A stretch of 34,594 nt of DNA from Paraburkholderia bryophila (GTDB lineage Bacteria; Pseudomonadota; Gammaproteobacteria; Burkholderiales; Burkholderiaceae), in the NCBI RefSeq assembly GCF_003269035.1, contig NZ_QLTK01000048.1:1-34594 (forward strand), in the 5' to 3' direction. Under the pieces are notes generated by a model. The model was not told the origin of the DNA and made no database searches. It saw nothing but the letters and a program-made list of their open reading frames with translations. The translations under genes and the position numbers were made by a program. Numbering within the stretch: the first letter of the stretch is position 1; every line of letters starts with the position of its first letter. Below are positions 1-7,563 of this stretch, in pieces.

Positions 1-45
1 CTGAGAGGCCACAGTACGTTTCTTTTTCATGATCGGCATATCCAT
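1..45 (-). CDS. Partial 5' end of an unknown protein
   Basis: An open frame runs off the left edge of the window on the reverse strand. Fifteen codons are visible, with a basic Lys-Lys-Lys-Arg stretch at residues 7-10. The start at 45 is chosen because an AAGGA ribosome-binding sequence (reverse strand, positions 54-58) lies 8 nt upstream. Internal in-frame ATGs at 39 and 30 lack a comparable site, and the one at 54 is too close to it. Nothing can be said about function from so short a piece; the gene itself is an inference from the start signals. Confidence 0.42.
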   Translation of the reverse strand, partial: MDMPIMKKKRTVASQ

Positions 46-170
46 GATATTCATCCTTCATGATATGCCTCGCCCACAAAATCACGGATAGGTCCATTCC
101 AGATGCACCACCACCCATCGCGAACCACGGAACCCACTTATGAGCTGGCGGTGTGAGCCGCTTTCTTTTG

Positions 171-223
171 CCTCCTTTTCTTTGCGGCAGGCAAAGAAAA
201 GGAGGTGCCCCCCGCACAGGGGG
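171..223. repeat. Intergenic double-hairpin repeat
   Basis: A perfect 15-bp inverted repeat (171-185 with 191-205, 5-nt spacer GGCAG) is followed at once by a second hairpin, five C (209-213) and five G (219-223) around GCACA. The element lies between the partial gene at the left edge and the convergent end of the MFS gene. I recall similar sequence scattered between genes in Burkholderia-type genomes, so I read it as a REP-like dispersed repeat. The copy number cannot be checked here. No convincing gene is seen in 46-318. Confidence 0.6.
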
Positions 224-318
224 ATCGCTAATAGACCACTAACAAAGCAAGGAAAGGCCAACACCATAGAGACCACACCCGATGCGCCGCAAAAAGCAAA
301 ACCCGCCATCGGCGCCAC

Positions 319-1569
319 TCACCGAACAGCCTCCCCATCCGCCACCCCACCCGAACCCTCAACCCCAACAGCATCCCGAGTCTCGGGCATAGCCGCCCAA
401 ACCAGCAAAACCGCCAGCGCCCCGGCAGCCGCAAGCCCAAAAAAGCTAACCGCATTCCCAAAGTGATCAGCCACAAACCCCGCAGCGGTCGTACTCAGCG
501 TAGCCCCAATCCCCGCAGCCAAGCCAAACAACCCGATGCAAAGGTTGTAGCGCCCCTTATCGCCGGCAACATCCGCCGCGATCAGCGGCAACATCACACC
601 GAAAACCGCAGCACTCAACCCATCGAGCATCTGCACCGGCACCAGCAAATACGGGCTGGAAATCCCGGCAAACAGCAGCGCCCGAATCGGCAACGCCGAA
701 AACCCCAACAACAGAATCGGCCTGCGCCCCCATCGCTCGGCAGAGCGCCCCACCCACGGCGACATCATCGCCACGATCGCCTGCGGCACGATGATGCACG
801 CGGCAATCACGAGCTGCACGTTATCGCCCATGCCGGCCGTCACTTCGCCCGCGGCAAGATTCAACATCGCCGCATTCGACAAATGGAACAGCACGATACA
901 CGCCGCGAACAGCAACATCCGCTTGTCGCGCAACAGCGCGCGCAAACTCTCGCGCCGCTCGATCTGTTTCGGCGTTGGGCCGGCCTTCGGCAATTCGATC
1001 GTGTCGGTGCGCTGGATCATCGCCAGCGCGAACAGGGCGGGCACGGCCAGCGCAGCGGTCAGCCAGAACACCGCGCGCGGCGAATAGTATTCGCCGAAGA
1101 CACCCATCAGCCCCGCGGCGACCGCACTGCCGATCGACGCCCAACGCGCATTGCGCCCCAGCCGGTCGCCGAGATTCGCCCGCCCGACCAACGCGAACGA
1201 AATCGCCGCCAGCGCCGGTGTCAGCATGCAACTCGCAAAGCCATGGAACACTTCGGCGGCGATCACCGGCAGCACGGTCGGACTCACGGCGAGCAGCACC
1301 GCGCTCAGAATGATCGCGAAGATCGCCCACGCGGCTGCGCCCTTCTTGTTGCGCAGGGCATCGACAGCGGCGCCGCCCGGCACCTGGCTCACCATCGCGC
1401 TGATCGTGCCCACCGAAAGCGCCATGCCGATCTCGCCCTGGGTCCACTTGTGCGACGCCAGATACGACGCGATGAACGGCCCGAACCCCGTCTGCACATT
1501 GGCGACGAAAAAATTCATCCAGTCGAGTGCGCGAAGACTGCGCGTGGTCACCAAAGTACGGCCGCTCAT
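319..1569 (-). CDS. MFS transporter
   Basis: A 416-residue inner-membrane protein with about twelve hydrophobic segments, the size and layout of the major facilitator superfamily. The N-terminal half has segments from about residue 20. A conserved-type loop follows TM2-TM3, with GGAAVDALRNKKG near residues 66-78, and a second basic loop, GRSAERWGRRP, sits near 275-285, the usual position of the motif between TM8 and TM9. The substrate cannot be told from the sequence; drug or small-metabolite efflux is common for such proteins. Its ATG overlaps the stop of the upstream lipoprotein gene by 4 bp (ATGA, 1566-1569), so the two are probably translated together. The C-terminal tail is soluble and rich in Gly, Ala and Val. 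Confidence 0.9.
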   Translation of the reverse strand: MSGRTLVTTRSLRALDWMNFFVANVQTGFGPFIASYLASHKWTQGEIGMALSVGTISAMVSQVPGGAAVDALRNKKGAAAWAIFAIILSAVLLAVSPTVLPVIAAEVFHGFASCMLTPALAAISFALVGRANLGDRLGRNARWASIGSAVAAGLMGVFGEYYSPRAVFWLTAALAVPALFALAMIQRTDTIELPKAGPTPKQIERRESLRALLRDKRMLLFAACIVLFHLSNAAMLNLAAGEVTAGMGDNVQLVIAACIIVPQAIVAMMSPWVGRSAERWGRRPILLLGFSALPIRALLFAGISSPYLLVPVQMLDGLSAAVFGVMLPLIAADVAGDKGRYNLCIGLFGLAAGIGATLSTTAAGFVADHFGNAVSFFGLAAAGALAVLLVWAAMPETRDAVGVEGSGGVADGEAVR

Positions 1570-2522
1570 CGGGCCGCCCGTGCATTGGAACCTGCCGTGG
1601 CGGAAGCCGTCGCCGCGGGGGGCGCGGTAACCGCAGCGGGAGCCGGCGGCGGCGCGGGCGACACGGCGCGCACCGGTTTGTCGCTCGCGTATGGCGGCGT
1701 CGCGTTGATCTGCGCGTCGCTCAGATCGATCTGCGGATGCAGTTCCTTGTCTTTCGTGACGAAGTGCAGCGCCGACCAGTTCGCGGCAATCGTGCGGCGT
1801 TCGGTGCTGACCATGCCGTTGACGTCGAGCACGACCGCCTGCGGCTGCGCATTGCCGTCGATCAGCACGTCGATCACACGACCCACCTTGGCGCCGTTCG
1901 CGCGTTCGACCGTGGCGTCGATCAGCGGCAGTTGCACGCTAGCCGGTTTGGCGGCATTGGCCGGCACGGCGGCCGCGTTGAGGGTGATCGGCGCGGTCTT
2001 CGCGCTCGGCGTGAAGCGGAACGCGCTCCACGGGAAGTTCACCTTGCGGTCGCCCACGCCCAGGAAGCCCTGCAGATTCACGACCATCTCGCGCGGCTTG
2101 CCGGCCGCGTCCGCGATCAGATCGACCGCGCGGCCGACCACCTTGCCGTCGGGCTTCTGCACTTCGCTATCGAGCAGCGTGCGCGCCTCGCTGCGCTCGA
2201 TCGTGCGCAACACGATCAGCGGCGCGGGCGTCGGAGGAGGCGGCGGCGTGACGACGACGGGCGGCGGCGGCTCGACCTTGCGCGGCTTGACGATCGGCTT
2301 CGGCGGTTTTTTCGGCTGCTCGGGGCGGGCTGCCTCGGTTTCGACCGGCTCGGGTTCGGAGGCCGCCACCGGCGCGCTGGCCGGCTCGACAGGCATCACC
2401 GTGGCGTCGACGATCGGCGCCTGCTGCGGGCCCCACAGCAGGCTGCAACCGGACAGCGCGAACAGCGCGAACAGAGCAAGAATCGGCAAACGCCAGGCAG
2501 GACGCGAGAAACCGCCACTCAT
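1566..2522 (-). CDS. PRC-barrel domain lipoprotein
   Basis: A 318-residue predicted lipoprotein. The start at 2522 has GGAG 9 nt upstream and gives a proper signal: basic start, hydrophobic stretch, then a lipobox LSGC with Cys26 as the lipidation site. A Pro-rich linker (about residues 71-101) could span the periplasm. Two related blocks follow (about 116-170 and 201-255), each of the form GR-hydrophobic-D, a short turn, then a hydrophobic strand and a W-S/A-F/L ending, typical of PRC-barrel domains. The C-terminal tail is rich in Pro and Ala. PRC barrels occur in RimM and photosynthetic reaction centre H subunits and often bind protein or ligand; no enzyme role is implied. A longer upstream reading frame exists but would bury the signal peptide. 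It is the first gene of a two-gene unit with the MFS transporter. Confidence 0.85.
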   Translation of the reverse strand: MSGGFSRPAWRLPILALFALFALSGCSLLWGPQQAPIVDATVMPVEPASAPVAASEPEPVETEAARPEQPKKPPKPIVKPRKVEPPPPVVVTPPPPPTPAPLIVLRTIERSEARTLLDSEVQKPDGKVVGRAVDLIADAAGKPREMVVNLQGFLGVGDRKVNFPWSAFRFTPSAKTAPITLNAAAVPANAAKPASVQLPLIDATVERANGAKVGRVIDVLIDGNAQPQAVVLDVNGMVSTERRTIAANWSALHFVTKDKELHPQIDLSDAQINATPPYASDKPVRAVSPAPPPAPAAVTAPPAATASATAGSNARAAR

Positions 2523-2993
2523 CAAGAAGGACTCCATGGGCCAGTGCGAACGGCGGCCAGAGGTCGAAAAAGGCCGCCACAGTGAAGACATGAATGGGCC
2601 AGAGTGTAACCCGCGACGTCGGACACCCCCGCTTTTGCAGGTCATTCGACAGGTGTGCCGATAGCAGGGTTCGTGCCGCGCAGGAAGTTTCATCTGTAGA
2701 TTGCGTGCGGTTTTTTTGCCGGCCGAACGCTTTAAAACCCATTCACATCTTCATGACAAGGCGTAGGTGTAAACGCTTGGCCCGGCCGCCCGGTTTGCCG
2801 CTGGGTAAAAGATATAAGCGTCTCGACATGTCCGGCATGCCATTCATGCGATGGGAGACATATTTGTGTTGCCCTACATTTCGAGACAGCAAAAAACGAC
2901 GACATCCCCCAATAAACCAACTCAACGAGACGAGACCCTGATGGCGCCCGCAGTGACGGTCGCTTCAGTACGCTGATAAAGGAGGCACTCATC
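2523..2993. other. Divergent intergenic region, lipoprotein/purine permease
   Basis: 471 bp without a convincing gene, between two divergent transcription units, so it should hold both promoters. It contains the candidate structured leader at 2758-2821 and, just before the permease, a strong AAAGGAGG ribosome-binding site (2978-2985). Open frames here (for example 2594-2941 forward and 2732-3052 reverse) have no family features and no good start signals. Confidence 0.6.
2758..2821 (+). promoter_or_regulatory. Candidate structured leader of the purine permease gene
   Basis: ACGCTT (2773-2778) can pair with AAGCGT (2816-2821), enclosing an inner helix CCCGG (2781-2785) with CTGGG (2801-2805, one G-T pair) and leaving an A-rich, very asymmetric internal loop. 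The same ACGCTT can instead pair with AAGGCGT (2758-2764, one bulge). Two exclusive helices about 170 nt before a purine permease start suggest a switching leader. A xanthine/purine-type riboswitch such as the NMT1 motif would fit, but I cannot match the consensus from memory. The pairing is seen; the function is inferred. Confidence 0.3.
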
Positions 2994-4376
2994 ATGATGG
3001 AACCCCACGCCCAACCGATTTCCGAGGTCGCCGTCGAATCATTCGACGGCAAGGGCTTTCTCGACCGCTACTTCGAGATCTCTTCGCGCGGCAGTTCGCA
3101 GCGCCAGGAAATCGTCGCGGGCATTACGACCTTCCTCGCGATGGTCTACTCCGTGTTCGTCGTGCCGGGCATGCTCGGACGCGCGGGTTTCGACACCAGC
3201 GCCGTGTTTGTCGCCACGTGTCTGACGACGGCCTTCGGCTCGCTGCTGATGGGCATCTGGGCGCGCCTGCCGATCGCCATCGGCTGCGCGATTTCGTTGA
3301 CGGCCTTCACGGCATTCGGTCTCGTGCTCGGCAAAGGCCTGCATCCGAACGTCGCGCTCGGCGCAGTGTTCCTGATGGGCGTCGTGTTCACCACGATCTC
3401 GGTGACCGGCGTGCGTTCGTGGATTCTGCGCAATCTGCCCAACGGCATCGCGCACGGCACGGGGATCGGCATCGGCCTGTTCCTGCTGCTGATCGCCGCG
3501 AACGACGTGGGCCTCGTCGTGAAGAATCCGGGCGCTGGCTTGCCGGTCGCGCTGGGCAATATCACGGCCTTGCCGGCGATCATGTCGGTGGCGGGTCTCG
3601 CCGCGATCTTCGGTCTGGTGCGCCGTCGCGTGCCGGGTTCGATCCTGATCGTGATCATCGTGATCTCGACGGCCGCCTTCTTCATCGATCCGGCCATGTC
3701 GTTCCACGGCGTGTTCGCGGTGCCGTCGCTGAGCGCGCCGGGCCACGCTTCGCTGATCGGCGCGATGGACATCAAGGGTGCGTTGTCGATGGCGGTTCTG
3801 CCTAGCGTGCTGGCTCTCGTGATGACCGCGGTGTTCGACGCGACCGGCACGATCCGCGCCGTCGCAGGGCAAGCGGGTCAGCTCGACGAAAACGGCCGCA
3901 TCATCAACGGCGGCCGCGCCTTGACGGCCGATTCGCTGAGCTCGATTTTCTCGGGTCTGCTCGGCGGCGCACCGGCAGCGGCATATATCGAATCGACGGT
4001 CGGCGTGGCAGCCGGCGCGAAGACCGGTATGGCGGCAGCGGTGGTTGGTTTGCTGTTCCTCGTGGTCATGTTCTTCTCGCCGCTGGCTGGTCTCGTGCCT
4101 TCGTATGCGACGGCCCCGGCACTGATGTACGTGGGTCTGCTGATGCTGTCGAATGTCAGCAAGCTGCATATGGACGACATGGTCGATTCGATGTCGGGCC
4201 TGATGTGCGCGGTGTTCATCGTGCTGACCGCCAACATCGTGACGGGCATCATGCTCGGTTTCGCGACGCTGGTGATCGGTCGCGTGGTCAGCGGCGAATA
4301 TCGCAAGCTGAACGTCGGGACGGTGGTGATCGCGGTCGTGCTGGTCGGGTTCTATCTCGGCGGCTGGGCGATCTGA
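2994..4376 (+). CDS. AzgA-like purine (NCS2/COG2252) permease
   Basis: A 460-residue polytopic inner-membrane protein. The N-terminal block YFEISSRGSS followed by QRQEIVAGITTFLAMVYSV (about residues 23-54) is characteristic of the AzgA/PbuG-type guanine-hypoxanthine permeases, which import purine bases with protons. Further family-like stretches are NGIAHGTGIGIGLF (TM5 region) and the late FDATGTIRAVAGQAG and GALLGGAPAAAYIEST-like segment, which in this family lines the substrate site. ATG 2994 is followed at once by a second ATG; the first is taken, 8 nt after AAAGGAGG. The gene stands alone, divergent from the lipoprotein gene. Guanine, hypoxanthine or adenine are the usual substrates; which one applies here is open. 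Confidence 0.9.
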   Translation: MMEPHAQPISEVAVESFDGKGFLDRYFEISSRGSSQRQEIVAGITTFLAMVYSVFVVPGMLGRAGFDTSAVFVATCLTTAFGSLLMGIWARLPIAIGCAISLTAFTAFGLVLGKGLHPNVALGAVFLMGVVFTTISVTGVRSWILRNLPNGIAHGTGIGIGLFLLLIAANDVGLVVKNPGAGLPVALGNITALPAIMSVAGLAAIFGLVRRRVPGSILIVIIVISTAAFFIDPAMSFHGVFAVPSLSAPGHASLIGAMDIKGALSMAVLPSVLALVMTAVFDATGTIRAVAGQAGQLDENGRIINGGRALTADSLSSIFSGLLGGAPAAAYIESTVGVAAGAKTGMAAAVVGLLFLVVMFFSPLAGLVPSYATAPALMYVGLLMLSNVSKLHMDDMVDSMSGLMCAVFIVLTANIVTGIMLGFATLVIGRVVSGEYRKLNVGTVVIAVVLVGFYLGGWAI

Positions 4377-4654
4377 TCGTCCGCGCGGGCCTCGTTCAGC
4401 GAGTCTCACGGTTTGAAATAATTTGCAGTAGCGCGAGAGCGGGGCGGTTTTTTTCAGGCCGCCCGGCTCGAACGTGTAGTCGGTTGTTCTCCACCTTGAC
4501 GCGGTACGTCGCAGGGCTTTATCTGCGATGTGCCGCGTATCTTTTTCTCCGCGTTGTCGTTGTCCCCGCCGTTTGCTCTCGCGTTTCTTCCCGCGCTTCT
4601 TCCAGGGTTTCTTGCAGACTCAATCAGCTCCGTCGAGAAAATCCCCACCCGTCC
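4377..4654. other. Intergenic region with imperfect hairpin
   Basis: About 280 bp between the permease and the arsR promoter. The only structure I see is an imperfect hairpin at 4437-4469: 11-bp arms with one mismatch around a T-rich loop. A T run directly after the left arm makes it a poor but possible terminator of the permease gene. The forward reading frame upstream of arsR (from 4528) is Arg/Ser/Phe rich and is not part of the ArsR family. Confidence 0.4.
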
Positions 4655-4702
4655 TTGACTTTCTGACTTGTGTTTCTAAACTTAACCTCATGGTTAAGTT
4701 TA
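4655..4702 (+). promoter_or_regulatory. arsR promoter with operator over the start codon
   Basis: TTGACT (4655-4660) and TAAACT (4677-4682), 16 bp apart, make a plausible sigma-70 promoter whose transcript would begin at about 4689-4690, on the A of the arsR ATG. A perfect 11-bp inverted repeat (4677-4687 with 4692-4702, spacer TCAT) covers the -10 box, the expected start point and the start codon. No Shine-Dalgarno sequence precedes the ATG. This is the layout expected of an autorepressed, possibly leaderless ArsR gene; binding itself is inferred. Confidence 0.6.
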
Positions 4703-5112
4703 ATGAAGCCCTACTCGATCGCACCTTCGCGGCGCTCTCCGATCCCACGCGGCGCGCGTTGCTCACGCGTCTGTCCGGGCGTGAACTATCGATCAGCGAA
4801 CTCGCCGAGCCGTTTGCCATGTCTTTGCCGGCCGTGATGAAACACCTCGACGTGCTGTCGGAAGCCGGTCTGATCACCCGCAGCAAGACCGGGCGAACGG
4901 TGGCGTGCCGTCTCGCGGCCGGACCGATGGAGGACGCGATGACGTGGCTCAGCCGTTATCAGCGTTTCTGGTCGGCATCGCTCGCTGGTCTCGTCGCTTT
5001 CGTCGAACCGGAGGAAGTCCCATGTCCGCCCACGCCAGCCTCACCCTCCAGCGGCGTCTCAACGCCACGCCCGCGAAAGTCTTCCGCGCCTGGACGGAAC
5101 CGGCGCAACTGA
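4690..5112 (+). CDS. ArsR-family transcriptional regulator
   Basis: A 140-residue winged-helix regulator of the ArsR/SmtB type. The family start is clear: LDRTFAALSDPTRRALL near residues 8-24, then a helix-turn-helix of the form ISELAEPFAMSLPAVMKHLDVL (about 38-59) and the wing GLITRSKTGRTV. No Cys metal site is visible, and this AHSA1-associated subgroup is usually not metal-sensing. The start at 4690 matches the family N-terminus; a longer upstream frame is unrelated. The last 30 or so residues (Pro/Ser/Arg rich) run 91 bp into the next gene in another frame, an unusually long overlap that may reflect a lost stop. It heads a unit with the AHSA1 and DUF899 genes and probably represses them. 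Confidence 0.9.
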   Translation: MVKFNEALLDRTFAALSDPTRRALLTRLSGRELSISELAEPFAMSLPAVMKHLDVLSEAGLITRSKTGRTVACRLAAGPMEDAMTWLSRYQRFWSASLAGLVAFVEPEEVPCPPTPASPSSGVSTPRPRKSSAPGRNRRN

Positions 5113-5450
5113 TCAGGTGGATGAATCCCGGCGACACGCCGGTGGTGCGCGCCGAACTGGATGCACGCGTCGACGGCCGCTACTCGATCGTGTATCGCAA
5201 GGCGGATGGCCGCGAGCTCGAGGCGAATGGCCAGTATCTGGAGGTGGTCCCGGATCGCAAGCTCGTGTTCACCTGGCGATGGCGTCACGACGCGGAACAT
5301 GAATCGCTGGTCACGGTGCTGCTGGAGCCGGATGGCGACGCCACGTGGCTGACGCTCACGCACCAGCGCTTCACCGACGAAGCGCAGGCCGACGATCATC
5401 GTCGTGGCTGGTCGGGTGGGCTCGATTCGCTGGAACGCTATTTCGCCTGA
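5022..5450 (+). CDS. SRPBCC/AHSA1-domain protein
   Basis: A 142-residue protein of the activator of Hsp90 ATPase homologue 1-like family, a helix-grip (START-like) fold that binds hydrophobic ligands. Typical features are LQRRLNATPAKVFRAWTEP near residues 8-26, then the RWMNPGD loop, GRYSIVYRKADG, and a C-terminal helix GWSGGLDSLERYF. Start 5022 has GAGGAAG about 4-10 nt upstream and gives the family N-terminus; a start at 4905 would add an unrelated 39-residue stretch. The gene overlaps the 3' end of arsR by 91 bp. In many proteobacteria an ArsR regulator and an AHSA1 protein are paired; the ligand and physiological role are not known. Confidence 0.88.
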   Translation: MSAHASLTLQRRLNATPAKVFRAWTEPAQLIRWMNPGDTPVVRAELDARVDGRYSIVYRKADGRELEANGQYLEVVPDRKLVFTWRWRHDAEHESLVTVLLEPDGDATWLTLTHQRFTDEAQADDHRRGWSGGLDSLERYFA

Positions 5451-5512
5451 GCGCGCCTGAATGGGTTGGACGTATCTGATTCAGCCTGCACCTTGCAGGA
5501 AAGGAGACGCAA

Positions 5513-6253
5513 ATGGAGCCGCAGCACCGGATTGGATCGAGAGAGGAATGGCTGGCCGCGAGCCGTGCGCTACTGGTCGAAGAGAAGGCGCATATGCGCG
5601 CCGGCGACGAGCTCGCGCGCAAACGCCGCGAGTTGCCTTGGGTCAAGGTCGATAAGACGTATGGGTTCGATACCCTGCAGGGGCGCAAGACGCTGGCCGG
5701 GTTGTTCGACGGACGCAGCCAGTTGATCGTTTACCACTTCATGCTGGGGCCGGATTGGGAGGAGGGCTGCGTGGGCTGCTCGTTCGTGTCCGATCATATG
5801 ACCGGCATCGTCACGCATCTCGAGCATCACGACGTGTCGTACGTGACCGTCTCGCGCGCGCCGCTCGCGAATATCGAGGCGTTCAGAAAACGCATGGGCT
5901 GGGCGTTTCCGTGGGTGTCGTCGAACGGCAGCGATTTCAATTTCGACTATCACGTGTCGTTCACACCCGAAGAGGTGGCGAGCAGAAAGGCGTTCTACAA
6001 CTTCACCGAGACCGATGTCGGGATCGACGAACTGCACGGCCACAGCGTCTTCTACAAAGATGAACGCGGCGACGTCTACCACACGTATTCCTGCTACGGC
6101 CGCGGCGACGAACGGTTCATCAACACCTACGCCCATCTCGACGTCACGCCGAAAGGCCGCGAGGAAACGACAGGCATGACGGACTGGCTCAGGCATCACG
6201 ACCGCTACGAAGATGAAAAACCCAGCGGTGGTTGTGCGGCGTGCGGTACGTGA
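5513..6253 (+). CDS. DUF899 thioredoxin-like protein
   Basis: A 246-residue cytosolic protein of the DUF899 family, which has a thioredoxin-like fold. Recognisable stretches are ARRELPWVKVDK-like KRRELPWVKVDKTYGF (about residues 37-53), LIVYHFMLGPDWEEGCVGCSF (about 71-91) with a CVGC motif at the place of a thioredoxin active site, SRAPLANIEAFRKRMGWAFPWVSS, and a late VYHTYSCYGRG. The tail ends in GGCAACGT, adding two more Cys. AAAGGAG lies 8 nt before the ATG. The gene follows the AHSA1 gene by 62 bp and is probably in the same transcription unit. Its substrate is unknown; a thiol-based role is only suggested by the CxxC motif. Confidence 0.88.
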   Translation: MEPQHRIGSREEWLAASRALLVEEKAHMRAGDELARKRRELPWVKVDKTYGFDTLQGRKTLAGLFDGRSQLIVYHFMLGPDWEEGCVGCSFVSDHMTGIVTHLEHHDVSYVTVSRAPLANIEAFRKRMGWAFPWVSSNGSDFNFDYHVSFTPEEVASRKAFYNFTETDVGIDELHGHSVFYKDERGDVYHTYSCYGRGDERFINTYAHLDVTPKGREETTGMTDWLRHHDRYEDEKPSGGCAACGT

Positions 6254-6297
6254 TATAGCACGCTTCGACTCGACTAGACTCGACTCAAGCGGAGCCG

Positions 6298-7161
6298 TCA
6301 GGCACCCTGACGTCCCGCGTCGTAAAACAACGCGAACAGCTCCGACTGCGAGTTGACGTTGAGTTTCGTATAGATATGCTTCTTGTGCGCGCGCACCGTC
6401 TCGAACGAGATGGCGAGTTTCTCCGCGATTGCGCGTGTCGAAAACCCGCTCAAGGTCAGCATGGCCACTTCGACTTCGCGCGCGGTGAGCGCGGCGCGGC
6501 CGCCTGCCGACGCGACCTGCGCGAACCGTGCCGCGTAAGCGGGGGTGTCCGCCGGCGTGTCCGCCTGCAAGGGGATCTGCGCTGCGCTGTCGGCCAGGTT
6601 CTCGCCGAACTGCGCTGGCAACGGCGGCGCGTCGAACGTTTCATAAGGCAAACGCTGCCGCAACAACGCGATCACCCATGGCGCGCACAGCGCGAGCACG
6701 GCAAGATCGCGCTCGCCGTATCGCTGCGTCGCGCCCAGCGAAAACGCGAGCGTGTGCCGGGCGTCGATCATGTAGTTGAAATGCACCTCGTCGCCCACGA
6801 TGTTTTTCCTGAAGTACCGCTGGTAGTACTCGGTCATCGAAAAGTTGTCGGGCGCGACGTCGGCGAGCGTGACGAAGCCCGAGGCGGGTTTGTCGGTGGC
6901 GGCGATATAGAACGGATCGAGTTGATACAGTGCGGCCAGGTAGTCCTGGAACATCGCGTCGACGGCGCCGTCCGGTGTGGGCGATTCGGCGCATACGAGC
7001 GGCGCTTCGCCGGGCGTGAAGCGTAACGCGACCCAGTTGTCGAACGCGACGTAGCGTTCGAGCGCGCGCGTGAGGCGTGTCCAGAATTGCGCGCTATCGA
7101 GCGCTTCGATAACCGCGCCGATCTCGCGATGAAAGGCCAGATCGCGCCATTCGAGTTCCAT
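6298..7161 (-). CDS. LuxR-family transcriptional regulator
   Basis: A 287-residue regulator. The C-terminal part (about residues 225-280) is a clear LuxR/FixJ helix-turn-helix, with LTAREVEVAML, then FSTRAIAEKLAISFETVRAHKKHIYTKLNV in short pieces along the domain. The N-terminal 190 residues contain no receiver domain: the phospho-acceptor pattern is absent. It is rich in aromatic residues and looks like a ligand-sensing domain (GAF-like or related), not a clear acyl-homoserine lactone domain. GGAG lies 5 nt before the ATG. It is divergent from the nitrilase and permease genes, with the hairpin repeat array between, so it may control them; that is inference from position. Confidence 0.88.
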   Translation of the reverse strand: MELEWRDLAFHREIGAVIEALDSAQFWTRLTRALERYVAFDNWVALRFTPGEAPLVCAESPTPDGAVDAMFQDYLAALYQLDPFYIAATDKPASGFVTLADVAPDNFSMTEYYQRYFRKNIVGDEVHFNYMIDARHTLAFSLGATQRYGERDLAVLALCAPWVIALLRQRLPYETFDAPPLPAQFGENLADSAAQIPLQADTPADTPAYAARFAQVASAGGRAALTAREVEVAMLTLSGFSTRAIAEKLAISFETVRAHKKHIYTKLNVNSQSELFALFYDAGRQGA

Positions 7162-7297
7162 GCGTGCTCCGATGAGGGTAACCCAGCAGGGTAATTACGA
7201 ACAAAAATATGTCTGGTAATAATAGGCCCAAGCTGGTCGTGGGCGGCTGATATGAGACGCGGTGTAACGCGGAGACGCAATAGCTCGCGGCAATCTT

Positions 7298-7552
7298 CAT
7301 GGGACTGGAGTAAGCGCTGAAGCGCTAACTCTGGTCGACCGCAACAAGTGCATGGGATCAGAGTAAGCGCTGAAGCGCTAACTCTGGTCGACCGCAACAA
7401 GTGCATGGGACCAGAGTAAGCGCTGAAGCGCTAACTCTGGTCGACCGCAACAGGTTGCATGGGATCAGAGTAAGCGCTAAAGCGCTAACTCTGATCGACC
7501 GCAACAAGTGCATGGGACCAGAGTAAGCGCTAAAGCGCTAACTCTGGTCGAC
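7298..7552 (+). repeat. Five-copy 53-bp hairpin repeat array
   Basis: Copies begin at 7298, 7351, 7404, 7458 and 7511; the third is 54 bp and the last is cut after about 42 bp. Each copy holds 16-nt arms around GA or AA, for example 7303-7318 with 7321-7336 and 7516-7531 with 7534-7549, containing AGCGCT twice. One A-A mismatch is constant. Differences between copies keep pairing: position 3 of the arm is C-G, T-G or T-A, and copy 1 has two further changes that both give G-T pairs. These G-U pairs form only in forward-strand RNA. The last hairpin ends 5 nt before the GGAG of the nitrilase gene. There are no unique spacers, so it is not CRISPR. Confidence 0.9.
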
Positions 7553-7563
7553 ACGGAGACACA

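Noticed and set aside
82..318. Small reverse-strand protein gene at the left end
   Set aside because: Half of it is the translation of the double-hairpin repeat, there is no good ribosome-binding site, and similar frames arise wherever this repeat occurs.
463..2664. A 733-codon forward frame opposite the MFS and lipoprotein genes
   Set aside because: Arg/His/Gln-rich low-complexity translation typical of antisense frames in GC-rich DNA; the reverse-strand genes have family motifs and start signals.
3039..4409. A 456-codon reverse frame opposite the purine permease
   Set aside because: Composition dominated by His, Arg, Asp and Glu with no fold features; it mirrors the permease codons.
6266..6285. 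CGACT-type pentamer repeat between the DUF899 and LuxR genes
   Set aside because: Only four short copies, one imperfect; too little to call a functional element.
7298..7552. CRISPR array
   Set aside because: Units are contiguous and near-identical with no unique spacers, and no cas genes are present.
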